Notes under the pieces: model-generated
Seen by the model: the letters and a program-made list of their open reading frames with translations, nothing else
Database searches by the model: none
Told to the model about the DNA's origin: nothing
Source of the DNA: DAINPP01 sp036743375
Lineage (GTDB): Bacteria; Thermotogota; Thermotogae; MWEM01
Assembly (NCBI GenBank): GCA_036743375.1
Contig: DAINPP010000003.1
Coordinates: forward strand, 48,753 to 112,752
Reading direction: 5' to 3'
Length of the DNA stretch: 64,000 nt
Program-made: the position numbers and the translations under genes
Shown here: piece by piece, positions 44,616 through 53,133 of the stretch
How positions within the stretch are numbered: position 1 is the stretch's first letter
How the letters are laid out: every line of letters starts with the position of its first letter

Positions 44616-45196
44616 TTAAGAACAGCTCCTATAAAACTCATCAGCTCCTTAATCCCCTTCCTTTTCGTACTGGATACCGGAAATAGTTCAAAATCCCCAT
44701 AAGGCTGTATCCTTTCACGAGTTTCTCTCACAGATTCCTGAATCTTCTGTTGGGATAGCTTATCCGTCTTGGTCAGTATAACGGCTATCGGAATATGAAA
44801 CTGAAGTATCCATTCCAGAAAAATAAAATCCGCTTTAATGAGTGAATGCCTGGAATCTATCAGAGTAAAAAGCATCGAAAGCCTTTCAGCTGTCGAAAAA
44901 TACTCCGTCATCAGTTTCTCCCATTTTCTGAGCTCAGATTCTGAACGCTTGGCATATCCATACCCGGGGAGATCAACAAAATAATCTCTTTCATTGACGA
45001 GAAAATAGTTGATCGATCTCGTTTTACCAGGCGTGGAACTGACTTTTGCAATCTTGGTGTTGATCAATACATTCATCAGTGAAGACTTGCCAACGTTGGA
45101 TCTTCCGACAAAGGCGATACTGTTCCTCTGATCGTTGACCAGCTGATTGGGGAGATAAGCTGTTTTAAAGAGCTCTGCTTTTTTAACGGTATACAT
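44612..45196 (-). CDS. engB: Ribosome biogenesis GTPase EngB/YsxC
   Basis: A 194-residue small GTPase with G1 GRSNVGKSS (31-39), G2 region STPGKTRSINYF, G3 DLPGYGYA and G4 TKTD. It is needed for assembly of the large ribosomal subunit. It starts 4 bases after lon, an arrangement common in bacteria, and overlaps fliJ. Confidence 0.96.
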   Translation of the reverse strand: MYTVKKAELFKTAYLPNQLVNDQRNSIAFVGRSNVGKSSLMNVLINTKIAKVSSTPGKTRSINYFLVNERDYFVDLPGYGYAKRSESELRKWEKLMTEYFSTAERLSMLFTLIDSRHSLIKADFIFLEWILQFHIPIAVILTKTDKLSQQKIQESVRETRERIQPYGDFELFPVSSTKRKGIKELMSFIGAVLK

Positions 45197-45200
45197 CTGT

Positions 45201-47558
45201 CTACTCCTTTACCAGTGCAATATTTAAAACCTGATCGACCGTTTCGACAAAATGGAATTTCATCTTTTCCTTTATCTCATCAGGAACTTTATACAAATCC
45301 TTCTGATTTTCTAACGGTAATATGACTTCTTTTATTCCAATCCGGTAGGCAGCCATGACCTTCTCACGTACACCCCCGATTGGAAAGACCTTGCCCCGCA
45401 GGCTTATCTCACCCGTCATGGCAATATCATTTCTGACCGGTCTGTTTTTCAGACAGGAAACCAGGGAAGTAAGTATCGTTACCCCCGCAGAAGGTCCGTC
45501 TTTTGGCACTGCTCCTTCCGGGAAATGCAGATGCAGGTCTTTTTTTTCAAAGAAATCCTCACTGCAATCGTCCTGACATTTGACTTTGGCCAATGATAAA
45601 GCTATCTGTGAGGACTCCTTCATCACATCACCGAGTTGTCCCGTCAGCTGTATGTTTCCCTTACCAGGTTGAAACAGGGCTTCGACCTGAAGAACCGTCC
45701 CTCCGACAGATGTCCATGCAAGGCCTGTTGTAACCCCTATCTCAGGTTTTTTTAATCTCTCATCTTCAAGGTATCTTGCGGGGCCAAGCAGCTCCTCAAC
45801 ATCACCTTTTCTGATCTTGACCTGATCTATTGACTCTTCAAGCAACTTCAACGCACTCTTCCTGATAATCGACGCCAGTTCCCTCTGCAGATTCCTGACC
45901 CCGGCCTCCCTTGTATAAGAATCGATGATTTCATTGACGGCATGCGTTGTAACGTTCACTTTATTCTTCATATTATGCTCTTCGAGGATTTCAGGTAGAA
46001 TGTACTGTGTGGCAATCTTCTCCTTTTCTATCCTGGTATAACCCGGAATCTCTATAGTTTCCATACGATCGAGAAGGGCCGGTGGAATGGTGTATAAGAC
46101 ATTTGCAGTAGTGATGAATATAACACCGGAAAGGTCAAACTCCGTTTCAAGATAATGATCGGTAAAAGACTTGTTCTGCTCGGGATCAAGGACTTCGAGT
46201 AAAGCGGCTCCCGGGTCTCCCTGAAAACTCTGTCCCAGTTTATCTATTTCATCGAGTAGAATCAGCGGATTCTTTACCCCCGATTCTCTTATCAGCTGCA
46301 TGATTCTGCCGGGGAGTGCCCCTACATAGGTCCTTCTATGTCCTCTGATCTCGGCTTCATCACGCATACCGCCAAGGGACATCCGGACAAATTTTCTGTT
46401 CATCGCTCGTGCAAGCGATTTCCCGAGAGATGTCTTACCGACACCCGGAGGTCCGACGAGACATAGAATTGGTGCCTTCAACCCTTTTGAGAATGAACGG
46501 GCGGCAAGATATTCCAGAATTCGCTTCTTCACCTCATCTAATCCGTAATGATCCTCATCAAGGACTTTTTTGGCCTGTTTGATGTCTATGATATCCTCTG
46601 ATTCCACAAACCACGGGAGTTCCAACAACCAGTCCAGATACGTTCTGATAACCGTCGATTCAGCTGAAAAGGCGGGAGATTTCTCGAGTCTCTCAAGTTG
46701 CTGTAGGGCTTTTTCCTCTACCTTTTCGGGGAGTGTTGCCTGTTCAATCCGCTCTTTATATTCCATGATTTCCGGATCCCCGGAACCGTCCAGTTCCTCC
46801 TTGATCGTTTTCATCTTTTCCCTGAGATAATATTCTTTCTGATTCTGTTCTATCTTTCCCTTGACCTTTCTTTCAAGATCCTCTTCTATCTTCAGCAGCT
46901 CGTTTTCCCTGAGAAGTATTTCCAATAGCAGTTCCAATCTCTGTTTAGGGTGAACGATTTCAAGAAGCATCTGCTTTTCTTCCAGTTTAATCGGAAGCAT
47001 GGAAGCAATCAGATCGGCAAACTTATCCGGATCATCCGTATTATCAAAGGACTGAAGCGCTTCGTTCGGAATTCTTCTCGTCAGATTGAAGAACCTACGG
47101 CCCTCTTCCTTTACCCTTCTCACAAGTACCTCAAGGGATTTTGTGTTCCTGTATTTGGCTTCAAGGATCTCTATTTTAGTAACTAAGCAATCTTCATCCA
47201 TTACCGTATCGTATCTTCTCGCCCTCGTTACCCCTTCGGCCAACACCTTAAACGAGTTGTCCGGCAACTTCATCAGCTGCATAATCCTTGCTACTATGCC
47301 ATATTCATAAAGATCATCTATTTCCGGTTCATCAATTTGTATCTCTTTCTGCGACACAAGGAATAAAAATCTCCCCTTATCCTCAATAGAATCTTCCAAC
47401 GCGTTCAACGATTTTTCTCTCCCGATATAAAAGGGCATCACCGCCCCGGGATAAATCAACATATTTGTTCTCATCGGAATTAAAGGCAATTCATTCGGTA
47501 TATCTTCCGGGCCTTTACCTTCCGCAGCAAAATCTTCCAAAGCCTTAAACTTTGCCAT
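45201..47558 (-). CDS. lon: ATP-dependent protease Lon
   Basis: A 785-residue LonA protease: N-terminal substrate domain (LPLIPMRTNMLIYPG), AAA+ module with Walker A GPPGVGKT (369-376) and Walker B LILLDEIDK, and a serine-lysine protease domain with Ser690 in KDGPSAG and Lys733 in GGVREK, spaced 43 residues as in E. coli. ATG 47558 was chosen for the GGAGGTTGG site. It degrades misfolded and regulatory proteins in the cytoplasm. Confidence 0.97.
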   Translation of the reverse strand: MAKFKALEDFAAEGKGPEDIPNELPLIPMRTNMLIYPGAVMPFYIGREKSLNALEDSIEDKGRFLFLVSQKEIQIDEPEIDDLYEYGIVARIMQLMKLPDNSFKVLAEGVTRARRYDTVMDEDCLVTKIEILEAKYRNTKSLEVLVRRVKEEGRRFFNLTRRIPNEALQSFDNTDDPDKFADLIASMLPIKLEEKQMLLEIVHPKQRLELLLEILLRENELLKIEEDLERKVKGKIEQNQKEYYLREKMKTIKEELDGSGDPEIMEYKERIEQATLPEKVEEKALQQLERLEKSPAFSAESTVIRTYLDWLLELPWFVESEDIIDIKQAKKVLDEDHYGLDEVKKRILEYLAARSFSKGLKAPILCLVGPPGVGKTSLGKSLARAMNRKFVRMSLGGMRDEAEIRGHRRTYVGALPGRIMQLIRESGVKNPLILLDEIDKLGQSFQGDPGAALLEVLDPEQNKSFTDHYLETEFDLSGVIFITTANVLYTIPPALLDRMETIEIPGYTRIEKEKIATQYILPEILEEHNMKNKVNVTTHAVNEIIDSYTREAGVRNLQRELASIIRKSALKLLEESIDQVKIRKGDVEELLGPARYLEDERLKKPEIGVTTGLAWTSVGGTVLQVEALFQPGKGNIQLTGQLGDVMKESSQIALSLAKVKCQDDCSEDFFEKKDLHLHFPEGAVPKDGPSAGVTILTSLVSCLKNRPVRNDIAMTGEISLRGKVFPIGGVREKVMAAYRIGIKEVILPLENQKDLYKVPDEIKEKMKFHFVETVDQVLNIALVKE

Positions 47559-47590
47559 TCCCAACCTCCAATTTCATTCTGTTAAAACAA

Positions 47591-48847
47591 TTATTTTATC
47601 TCTACTTCAGCTCCCAAGCCTCTGAGCTTTTTCGTTATTTTATCATATCCTCTGAAAATATGATCCACTTCCTGGATCAGGGTATCTCCATTTGCCGATA
47701 GACCGGCGAGTATAAGTGCCGCCGCACACCTCAAATCCGTAGCCATCACCGGGGCACCTTCAAGTTCATCAACGCCATTTATCATTATACTCTGATTTCT
47801 TACAAATATTCCCGCGCCAAACCGCCTCAATTCCTCTGCGTGAGAATTCCTCTCAGGAAAGACCACATCCTGAACAACGGACTGCCCCTGACAGAGTGTC
47901 AGCAAAGTCGTCATCTGAGGTTGCATATCCGTTGGAAAGTAAGGAAAGACATCGGCTTTTACAAATGCGCCTTTCATCGGCGTAAGTGAGTGATAAGTGA
48001 AGGCTCTGTCCTTCTCTACCCTGAAAGGGGCATTGAGCTTTGTAAGCACTTCGGTTAAGGCAATGTTGTCCTCTTCCACATATCCTTCGACCTCTATCTC
48101 GCCACCGGTTATCAATCCCGCGATAAGATAAGTCCCGGCTTCCATTCTGTCATAGATAACCTCAAATTCAAGACCATGCAGTTCCCTGACACCGGTAATC
48201 TTTAACGTAGAAGTTCCCTTTCCTTCTATTTTGGCTCCCATACCAATCAGAAAATCTACCAGCTGAGTGATCTCAGGTTCCTTTGCGGCATTGTTCAGCA
48301 GGGTTGTTGTCCCCTCGAGCTTTACCGCTGTCGATAAGATCTGTTCGGTCGCACCTACCGATGGAAACGGCAAATCGATGACCGCCTCTTTTACCATTCC
48401 AACTTTTTCGGTAAACACCACTCCGTATTCGATATGATTATCAAAACCGAGTTTTTTTAATCCCATCAGATGTATATCCACAGGTCTCGGACCGATCGAA
48501 CAACCTCCCGGCAGTGGAACCTGTGCTGTATCGTTCATCACACTGAGTGGACCAAGGATATTAAACGAGGCTCTCATCTTTCTGATCAGATGATAAGGTA
48601 CCACATTCTTACAGCTCTTGTGAGCTTTGATCTCTATGACACCGTCTTCAAAAACGGTTTCTATCTCAAGGGCGTTTAATATTTCTATCATCGTTCTGAC
48701 GTCTTCAAGATCAGGTACTCTTTTAATAACAATCCTTTCTGTGGTCAGCAAACTCGCAGCCAGAATTGGCAATACGGCATTTTTAGATCCGCTGGTCTGA
48801 ACTTTTCCCCTAAGTTCAATTCCTCCGCTAATAATCATTTCAGACAT
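47591..48847 (-). CDS. murA: UDP-N-acetylglucosamine 1-carboxyvinyltransferase
   Basis: First committed step of peptidoglycan synthesis, transferring enolpyruvate from PEP. The 418-residue protein shows KNAVLPILAASL near the N-terminus, catalytic Cys116 in GGCSIGPRPVD (the residue targeted by fosfomycin) and TDMQPQ. Cys is the fosfomycin-sensitive form. It lies between mutS2 and lon in the minus-strand operon. Confidence 0.97.
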   Translation of the reverse strand: MSEMIISGGIELRGKVQTSGSKNAVLPILAASLLTTERIVIKRVPDLEDVRTMIEILNALEIETVFEDGVIEIKAHKSCKNVVPYHLIRKMRASFNILGPLSVMNDTAQVPLPGGCSIGPRPVDIHLMGLKKLGFDNHIEYGVVFTEKVGMVKEAVIDLPFPSVGATEQILSTAVKLEGTTTLLNNAAKEPEITQLVDFLIGMGAKIEGKGTSTLKITGVRELHGLEFEVIYDRMEAGTYLIAGLITGGEIEVEGYVEEDNIALTEVLTKLNAPFRVEKDRAFTYHSLTPMKGAFVKADVFPYFPTDMQPQMTTLLTLCQGQSVVQDVVFPERNSHAEELRRFGAGIFVRNQSIMINGVDELEGAPVMATDLRCAAALILAGLSANGDTLIQEVDHIFRGYDKITKKLRGLGAEVEIK

Positions 48848-48864
48848 AATAGTCCCCCCTTAAT

Positions 48865-51219
48865 TTAATACAGTTCTATAACGGTAACACCGGTCCCTCC
48901 TTCCTTAGGCTTTCCTATCCTGAAAGAAGACACTCTTCCGTTAGAATTCAGATAATCCCAGATACCTTCCGCAAGTTTTCCGGTTCCCTTCCCGTGAACA
49001 ATGTAACCCGTCTTGTGGTTATGCAGAATCAGATTCTCAAGAAAAAGCTTCAACTTGTCCACTCCCTCTTCCACCGTATGGCCTCTGATATCCAGTCTGT
49101 TGGAATTATAAGTGGCTGTCTGACTCCCCATGTTATAAAAGACATATTTCTGTTCCCTTTCCCTGTCCGGAATCTCTGACTCCCCAGCCATCTCGAGATT
49201 TCCGGGATCCACTTCCACTTTCAAAATTCCATTCTGTACGATGAGCTTTCCCGATTTCTTTTCAACAACTTCCATCGCGACATCCGTCCCTTTGATCTTG
49301 ACCCAATCCCCAGGTTTTATTGAATCAGGATCTGTAATTCCGACGCTCTTGCTCGCCATCTTCAGTTTTTCCTTAAATTCACCGAGCTTTCTGTTTTTCA
49401 TGGCCTCAAGATCTCTGTTGGTTTCCCTGACATCCGTCAGAGATTTCTGCTTCCCCATTTTAAGCTTGCTAACCGTCTGCTCTGCCTCTTTTTTTAAACT
49501 CGCTATATATTCCTCGAGTTCATCTATATCCTCCATAAATCCTTCTATCTTCTGTTTTCGGATCTTTTCAAGCTTATCCTGCATCTTTTCCTCTTTGGTT
49601 TCCAATTCACGCCTGATATCCTCTGCTCTCTGTTTTTCATCCTCAAGCTTCTGCTTTTCATCATGGAGGGAATTGAGAACCTCATCCACATTTCCATATT
49701 CCTCATTTTTAAACTTTTCAGCACTGATCAGGACTGCATCGGGTACACCGAGTCTTTTAGCGATATCAAACGCATTTGAACTTCCGGCAAGTCCAACCCG
49801 TAATTTGTAGGTTGGTGAAAGGGTTTCTATATCAAAGCTTACGGAAGCGTTCAGAAGCCTCTGGTTACCGTAACAATAAATCTTCAATGGGGTCAAATGG
49901 GATGTAACGATCAGTTTTACCTTTTTTTCAAGCAGGACCTCCAACAGTCCCAACGCCAGAGCGGCTCCTTCAACCGGATCAGTTCCGGCTCCAAGCTCAT
50001 CAAGCAGAACCAGTGTCCTCTCATCCGCCTTGTTGACGATTTCCGTGATATTTCTCAGATGCCCGGAAAAGGTACTCAACGATTGTTCGATCGATTGCTC
50101 ATCACCGATGTCCGCAAGGATACGACTCACGTTTCCCACCCTGCTCCCCCTCGATGCCAGTATTGGCATACCGCAAAGAGCCATCAGATGTGCGAGTCCG
50201 ATCGTCTTCAGGGTAACGGTCTTTCCCCCGGTATTTGGACCTGTTATGACGATCCCCTGTTTTTGAAGACCAATGGAAACCGTTATCGGGACACACCTTT
50301 CCCCAAGAAGCGGGTGCCGGACATTCAACAGATTAAAATCGGAATCCGAACTGAGTTCAGGCACGATTCCACCGTATTTAAGGGCATACTTTGCCTTGGC
50401 CCAGAGGAGATCAAACTTCACAAGCGCCGTGATACTCCTGTCAAACTGTTTGATATTGTTCAGTACATACATGGAGAGTTCTCTGAGTATCCGGTTGATT
50501 TCCTCGATTTCCCTGTCCTGGATCTCTCTGGATTTGTCATTCAATTCGACCAGCGCTTCAGGTTCCATATAATAGGTCCCACCGGACGATGAAGTTGAAT
50601 GGATAATCCCATTGATATTGGAACGACTGGTACTTTTTATCGGTAGGACATATCTGCCATCACGCATGAAATAACTGGCCTGCTGCAAATTTGAAGAAAA
50701 TTTTGAAGTGATGTATGAATCCAGTTTGTTTTTCAGGGTATTCAGAATTCTCCTCTTTTCCACTCTGATCTGTCGCAAACGGTCCGAAGCGGAATCCTTG
50801 ATCTCCCCGATATCGTTGACGGCGTGTTCCACTTTTTTGACAAACACGGGGAGCTCTATCATTTCATCGATAACGGCTCCGAGATAGGCATAGGGTTCTT
50901 CAAGTTTTGAAAACCACTCCCGGAGCGTCTGCATTCCCAGTACGGTGTTCTTGACCTTCAGCAACTCAAGGGGTTCAAGTACGTCTCCCGCCCTCGCCTT
51001 GTCTATTTCATCCCTTATATCAAAGATACCACCGATGGGAGGCTCCCCCTCCTGAAACATCAGGTGTATCATTTCTCTTGTATTCTTCAGCTCTTCACCC
51101 GGATTGGCAACAGGTTCCAATTTTAAAGATTCTGTTCTTCCAAAGTTTGAAAAAGCACAGTCACTTAACAGTTCAAGAACTTTTTTAAATTCCAATTTCG
51201 TTTGCGAATAATTCTCCAT
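48865..51219 (-). CDS. mutS2: Endonuclease MutS2 / ribosome-collision factor
   Basis: A 784-residue MutS2 with an N-terminal coiled lever domain, P-loop GPNTGGKT (327-334), LLDELGAGTDP (Walker B), a long charged coiled coil (about 505-620), a KOW-like segment (KPGDWVKIKGTDVAMEVV) and a C-terminal Smr nuclease domain with LDIRGHTVEEG and HGKGTGKL. It lacks the mismatch-recognition domain I of MutS. Family roles are suppression of recombination and ribosome rescue. It is next to the recombinase gene. Confidence 0.95.
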   Translation of the reverse strand: MENYSQTKLEFKKVLELLSDCAFSNFGRTESLKLEPVANPGEELKNTREMIHLMFQEGEPPIGGIFDIRDEIDKARAGDVLEPLELLKVKNTVLGMQTLREWFSKLEEPYAYLGAVIDEMIELPVFVKKVEHAVNDIGEIKDSASDRLRQIRVEKRRILNTLKNKLDSYITSKFSSNLQQASYFMRDGRYVLPIKSTSRSNINGIIHSTSSSGGTYYMEPEALVELNDKSREIQDREIEEINRILRELSMYVLNNIKQFDRSITALVKFDLLWAKAKYALKYGGIVPELSSDSDFNLLNVRHPLLGERCVPITVSIGLQKQGIVITGPNTGGKTVTLKTIGLAHLMALCGMPILASRGSRVGNVSRILADIGDEQSIEQSLSTFSGHLRNITEIVNKADERTLVLLDELGAGTDPVEGAALALGLLEVLLEKKVKLIVTSHLTPLKIYCYGNQRLLNASVSFDIETLSPTYKLRVGLAGSSNAFDIAKRLGVPDAVLISAEKFKNEEYGNVDEVLNSLHDEKQKLEDEKQRAEDIRRELETKEEKMQDKLEKIRKQKIEGFMEDIDELEEYIASLKKEAEQTVSKLKMGKQKSLTDVRETNRDLEAMKNRKLGEFKEKLKMASKSVGITDPDSIKPGDWVKIKGTDVAMEVVEKKSGKLIVQNGILKVEVDPGNLEMAGESEIPDREREQKYVFYNMGSQTATYNSNRLDIRGHTVEEGVDKLKLFLENLILHNHKTGYIVHGKGTGKLAEGIWDYLNSNGRVSSFRIGKPKEGGTGVTVIELY

Positions 51220-51232
51220 AATAGATTCCTTT

Positions 51233-52108
51233 CTATAATTCTATCTTCTCAACCACATCTTTCAGATCCTCTTCCATCACATGCAGATACTTTTCGGTTG
51301 TTGAAATATTTTTGTGATTCATAAGCTCCTTTATCTTATAAAGGGATACGTCCTTACTCATCAACGTCGTCGCAAATGTATGCCTTAACACGTGCGGCCC
51401 CATCTTTTTTTTATCGATACCGGTCATTTCAAAGTACTTTTTAACCATCCTGTAGATAGCCGTTCGGTCAATCGGTTTATTTCTATAGGTCAGAAAGATT
51501 GCCTCACAGGTTGTCTCTATCTTTCTCCGCTCATGCAGGTAGACATCAAAAAGTTCGGAAACCGCGCTGTTCATATACACGAAATCCATCTCCTGCCCCT
51601 TTCGCATCACTTCAAGTACATAACGACCGTCTCTCCCCTTCTTCTCACAGCCAAAGGTCATTCCGGCTATTTCACTGACACGCATGCCGGTGGCAAGAAA
51701 AAGCGATACGATCATCCTGTCCCTCAATCCGACAAAACCGGTTGCCTGTTCATCTATCGTCTGAATCAGCAACAAATACTCTTCTTCCTGTAAAAAAACC
51801 GGATTTTTACGCTTTATCTTTATTAATTTTACATCTTTCGCGGGATTTTTTGCAAGAATTCCTCTTGAACAGAGATAATTAAAAAAAGACTTTACAGTGG
51901 AAAGCGTTCGGTTCTTTGCCCTTTCACCTACCTCATGGCTGAAAACAAAATCTTCTATATCGATCAGCTGAAGATCTTCAAGCTCCAGATCCTCTGCCTC
52001 AAGATAATCGATAAAACCGGTTAATTCACGATTGTATTCTTTTATAGTTGTCGGTGAATAATGCTGTAATTTCATCCACCTCAAGAATCTCTCCAGGTTT
52101 TTTCTCAT
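51233..52108 (-). CDS. Tyrosine recombinase of the XerC/XerD type
   Basis: A 291-residue integrase with a SAM-like N-terminal DNA-binding domain and catalytic residues Arg143 (TGMRVSE), Lys170, His239 and Arg242 (HVLRHTFATT), His265 and Tyr274 (STTEKYLHV). It probably resolves chromosome dimers at dif; its housekeeping context argues against a mobile-element integrase. Start ATG 52108 has GGGGGG five bases upstream, which makes it overlap the preceding gene by 83 bases. A later ATG at 52075 still overlaps by about 50 bases. XerC versus XerD cannot be told apart here. Confidence 0.9.
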   Translation of the reverse strand: MRKNLERFLRWMKLQHYSPTTIKEYNRELTGFIDYLEAEDLELEDLQLIDIEDFVFSHEVGERAKNRTLSTVKSFFNYLCSRGILAKNPAKDVKLIKIKRKNPVFLQEEEYLLLIQTIDEQATGFVGLRDRMIVSLFLATGMRVSEIAGMTFGCEKKGRDGRYVLEVMRKGQEMDFVYMNSAVSELFDVYLHERRKIETTCEAIFLTYRNKPIDRTAIYRMVKKYFEMTGIDKKKMGPHVLRHTFATTLMSKDVSLYKIKELMNHKNISTTEKYLHVMEEDLKDVVEKIEL

Positions 52109-52505
52109 TTGAACCCCCCAGTAAATACCAGATATCGATAAGCATTACAAGTCCTTTCTTGGTTCTGAAGAAAGTGATCATTTCCCTCTTCAGGCCCACA
52201 AACAAAAAGATACCAAAATCGGTTATCCCCTTTTTGTAAATGCCCCCAGCAATTTCAAAAAGAGTTCTCTTGAATTCCTCAGAATTCTCCTGCCAGAAAA
52301 GACAGAGCTTATCAAACTCCGGTCTTTCAATTTTTTCATAAAATGCCTTCATCGTATTTAGATCCAGATCATAGCATTTAAAATATTTCCGGTAAATAGT
52401 GGGTGAATTATTGTAAACAAGTTCTTTTACCACATTCTGCCACTCATTCATATCGTATTTCAAAAGATCAAAATTATACTGCGTGATATCTATAATCTTA
52501 TTCAA
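52026..52505 (-). CDS. Protein of unknown function upstream of the recombinase
   Basis: A 159-residue, mildly acidic, probably alpha/beta protein with many aromatic residues (IYRKYFKCYDLDLNT, GIYKKGITDFGIFLF). No known motif or membrane helix is seen. The start is TTG 52505, with a weak GGGA upstream. Its last 27 codons overlap the recombinase frame. Operon position between the bifunctional nuclease and the recombinase suggests a DNA or envelope role, but nothing in the sequence proves it. Confidence 0.7.
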   Translation of the reverse strand: MNKIIDITQYNFDLLKYDMNEWQNVVKELVYNNSPTIYRKYFKCYDLDLNTMKAFYEKIERPEFDKLCLFWQENSEEFKRTLFEIAGGIYKKGITDFGIFLFVGLKREMITFFRTKKGLVMLIDIWYLLGGSNEKKPGEILEVDEITALFTDNYKRIQS

Positions 52506-52519
52506 GAGTTCGTCCCAAC

Positions 52520-53104
52520 CTACTCCCCATCTTCCTCATCATCATCGGTTTCTGAAGAGGGGTCATTCTGTTTCATATAGTCTCTCAGCTCATCGATATT
52601 CAGATTATCCAAGAATGAATTGAACTCCTGTTTTTCCCTGTCTTCCTGTACCTTCTTATTGACACTGACCGAATCACTGATTCCGGCTTCAAGCAGTATC
52701 TCACTTGTAACATAAATGGGAACATTCAGTTTATTGGCAATGACTATACAATCCGAAGGTCTCGAATCGATCTCGATAAAATGCTCGCGAAATTCTCCTT
52801 CACCTTCAGGATTACGGACATATTTTTTTATCACAAGATTCGACAGGAAAGTGCCGTCTTTTATCGAATGAATCACAACGTGCTCCACCTTTCCCTGAAG
52901 CGCTTCAACAACACTGATCAACAAATCGTGTGTCATCGGTCTCTCAAGGGAGAAACCTTCCATGGACATGGCCAGGGCCCACGCCTCACAGGCACCTATC
53001 CATATGTATACCTTTTTATTTACGCCTTCTACATCCAATTCGACTACCGGTGTGTTGTTGTTCTTATCCATCAGCAGTTTTCCCACTTTTGCTTTCTTCA
53101 TCAT
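52520..53104 (-). CDS. Bifunctional nuclease domain (DUF151) protein
   Basis: A 194-residue protein whose first ~135 residues match the BFN/DUF151 domain: VVELDVEGVNKKVYIWIGACEAWALA, RPMTHDLL, IDSRPSDCIVIANKLNVPIYVT. Thermotoga maritima has a structurally known member. The C-terminus is a very acidic tail (DPSSETDDDEEDGE). Nuclease activity has been reported for plant relatives; the bacterial role is unclear. It lies between mutL and an orphan gene. Confidence 0.9.
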   Translation of the reverse strand: MMKKAKVGKLLMDKNNNTPVVELDVEGVNKKVYIWIGACEAWALAMSMEGFSLERPMTHDLLISVVEALQGKVEHVVIHSIKDGTFLSNLVIKKYVRNPEGEGEFREHFIEIDSRPSDCIVIANKLNVPIYVTSEILLEAGISDSVSVNKKVQEDREKQEFNSFLDNLNIDELRDYMKQNDPSSETDDDEEDGE

Positions 53105-53133
53105 TCACCCGCTCTATCCTTTAGTCTGACCCA

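Noticed and set aside
49241..49810. Ser/Phe-rich open frame on the plus strand
   Set aside because: Antisense to the Lys/Glu-rich coiled coil of mutS2, which produces such frames by composition.
51233..52108. Tyrosine recombinase as part of a mobile element
   Set aside because: It sits in a housekeeping operon without repeats, att-like sites or phage genes; XerC/D function is more likely.
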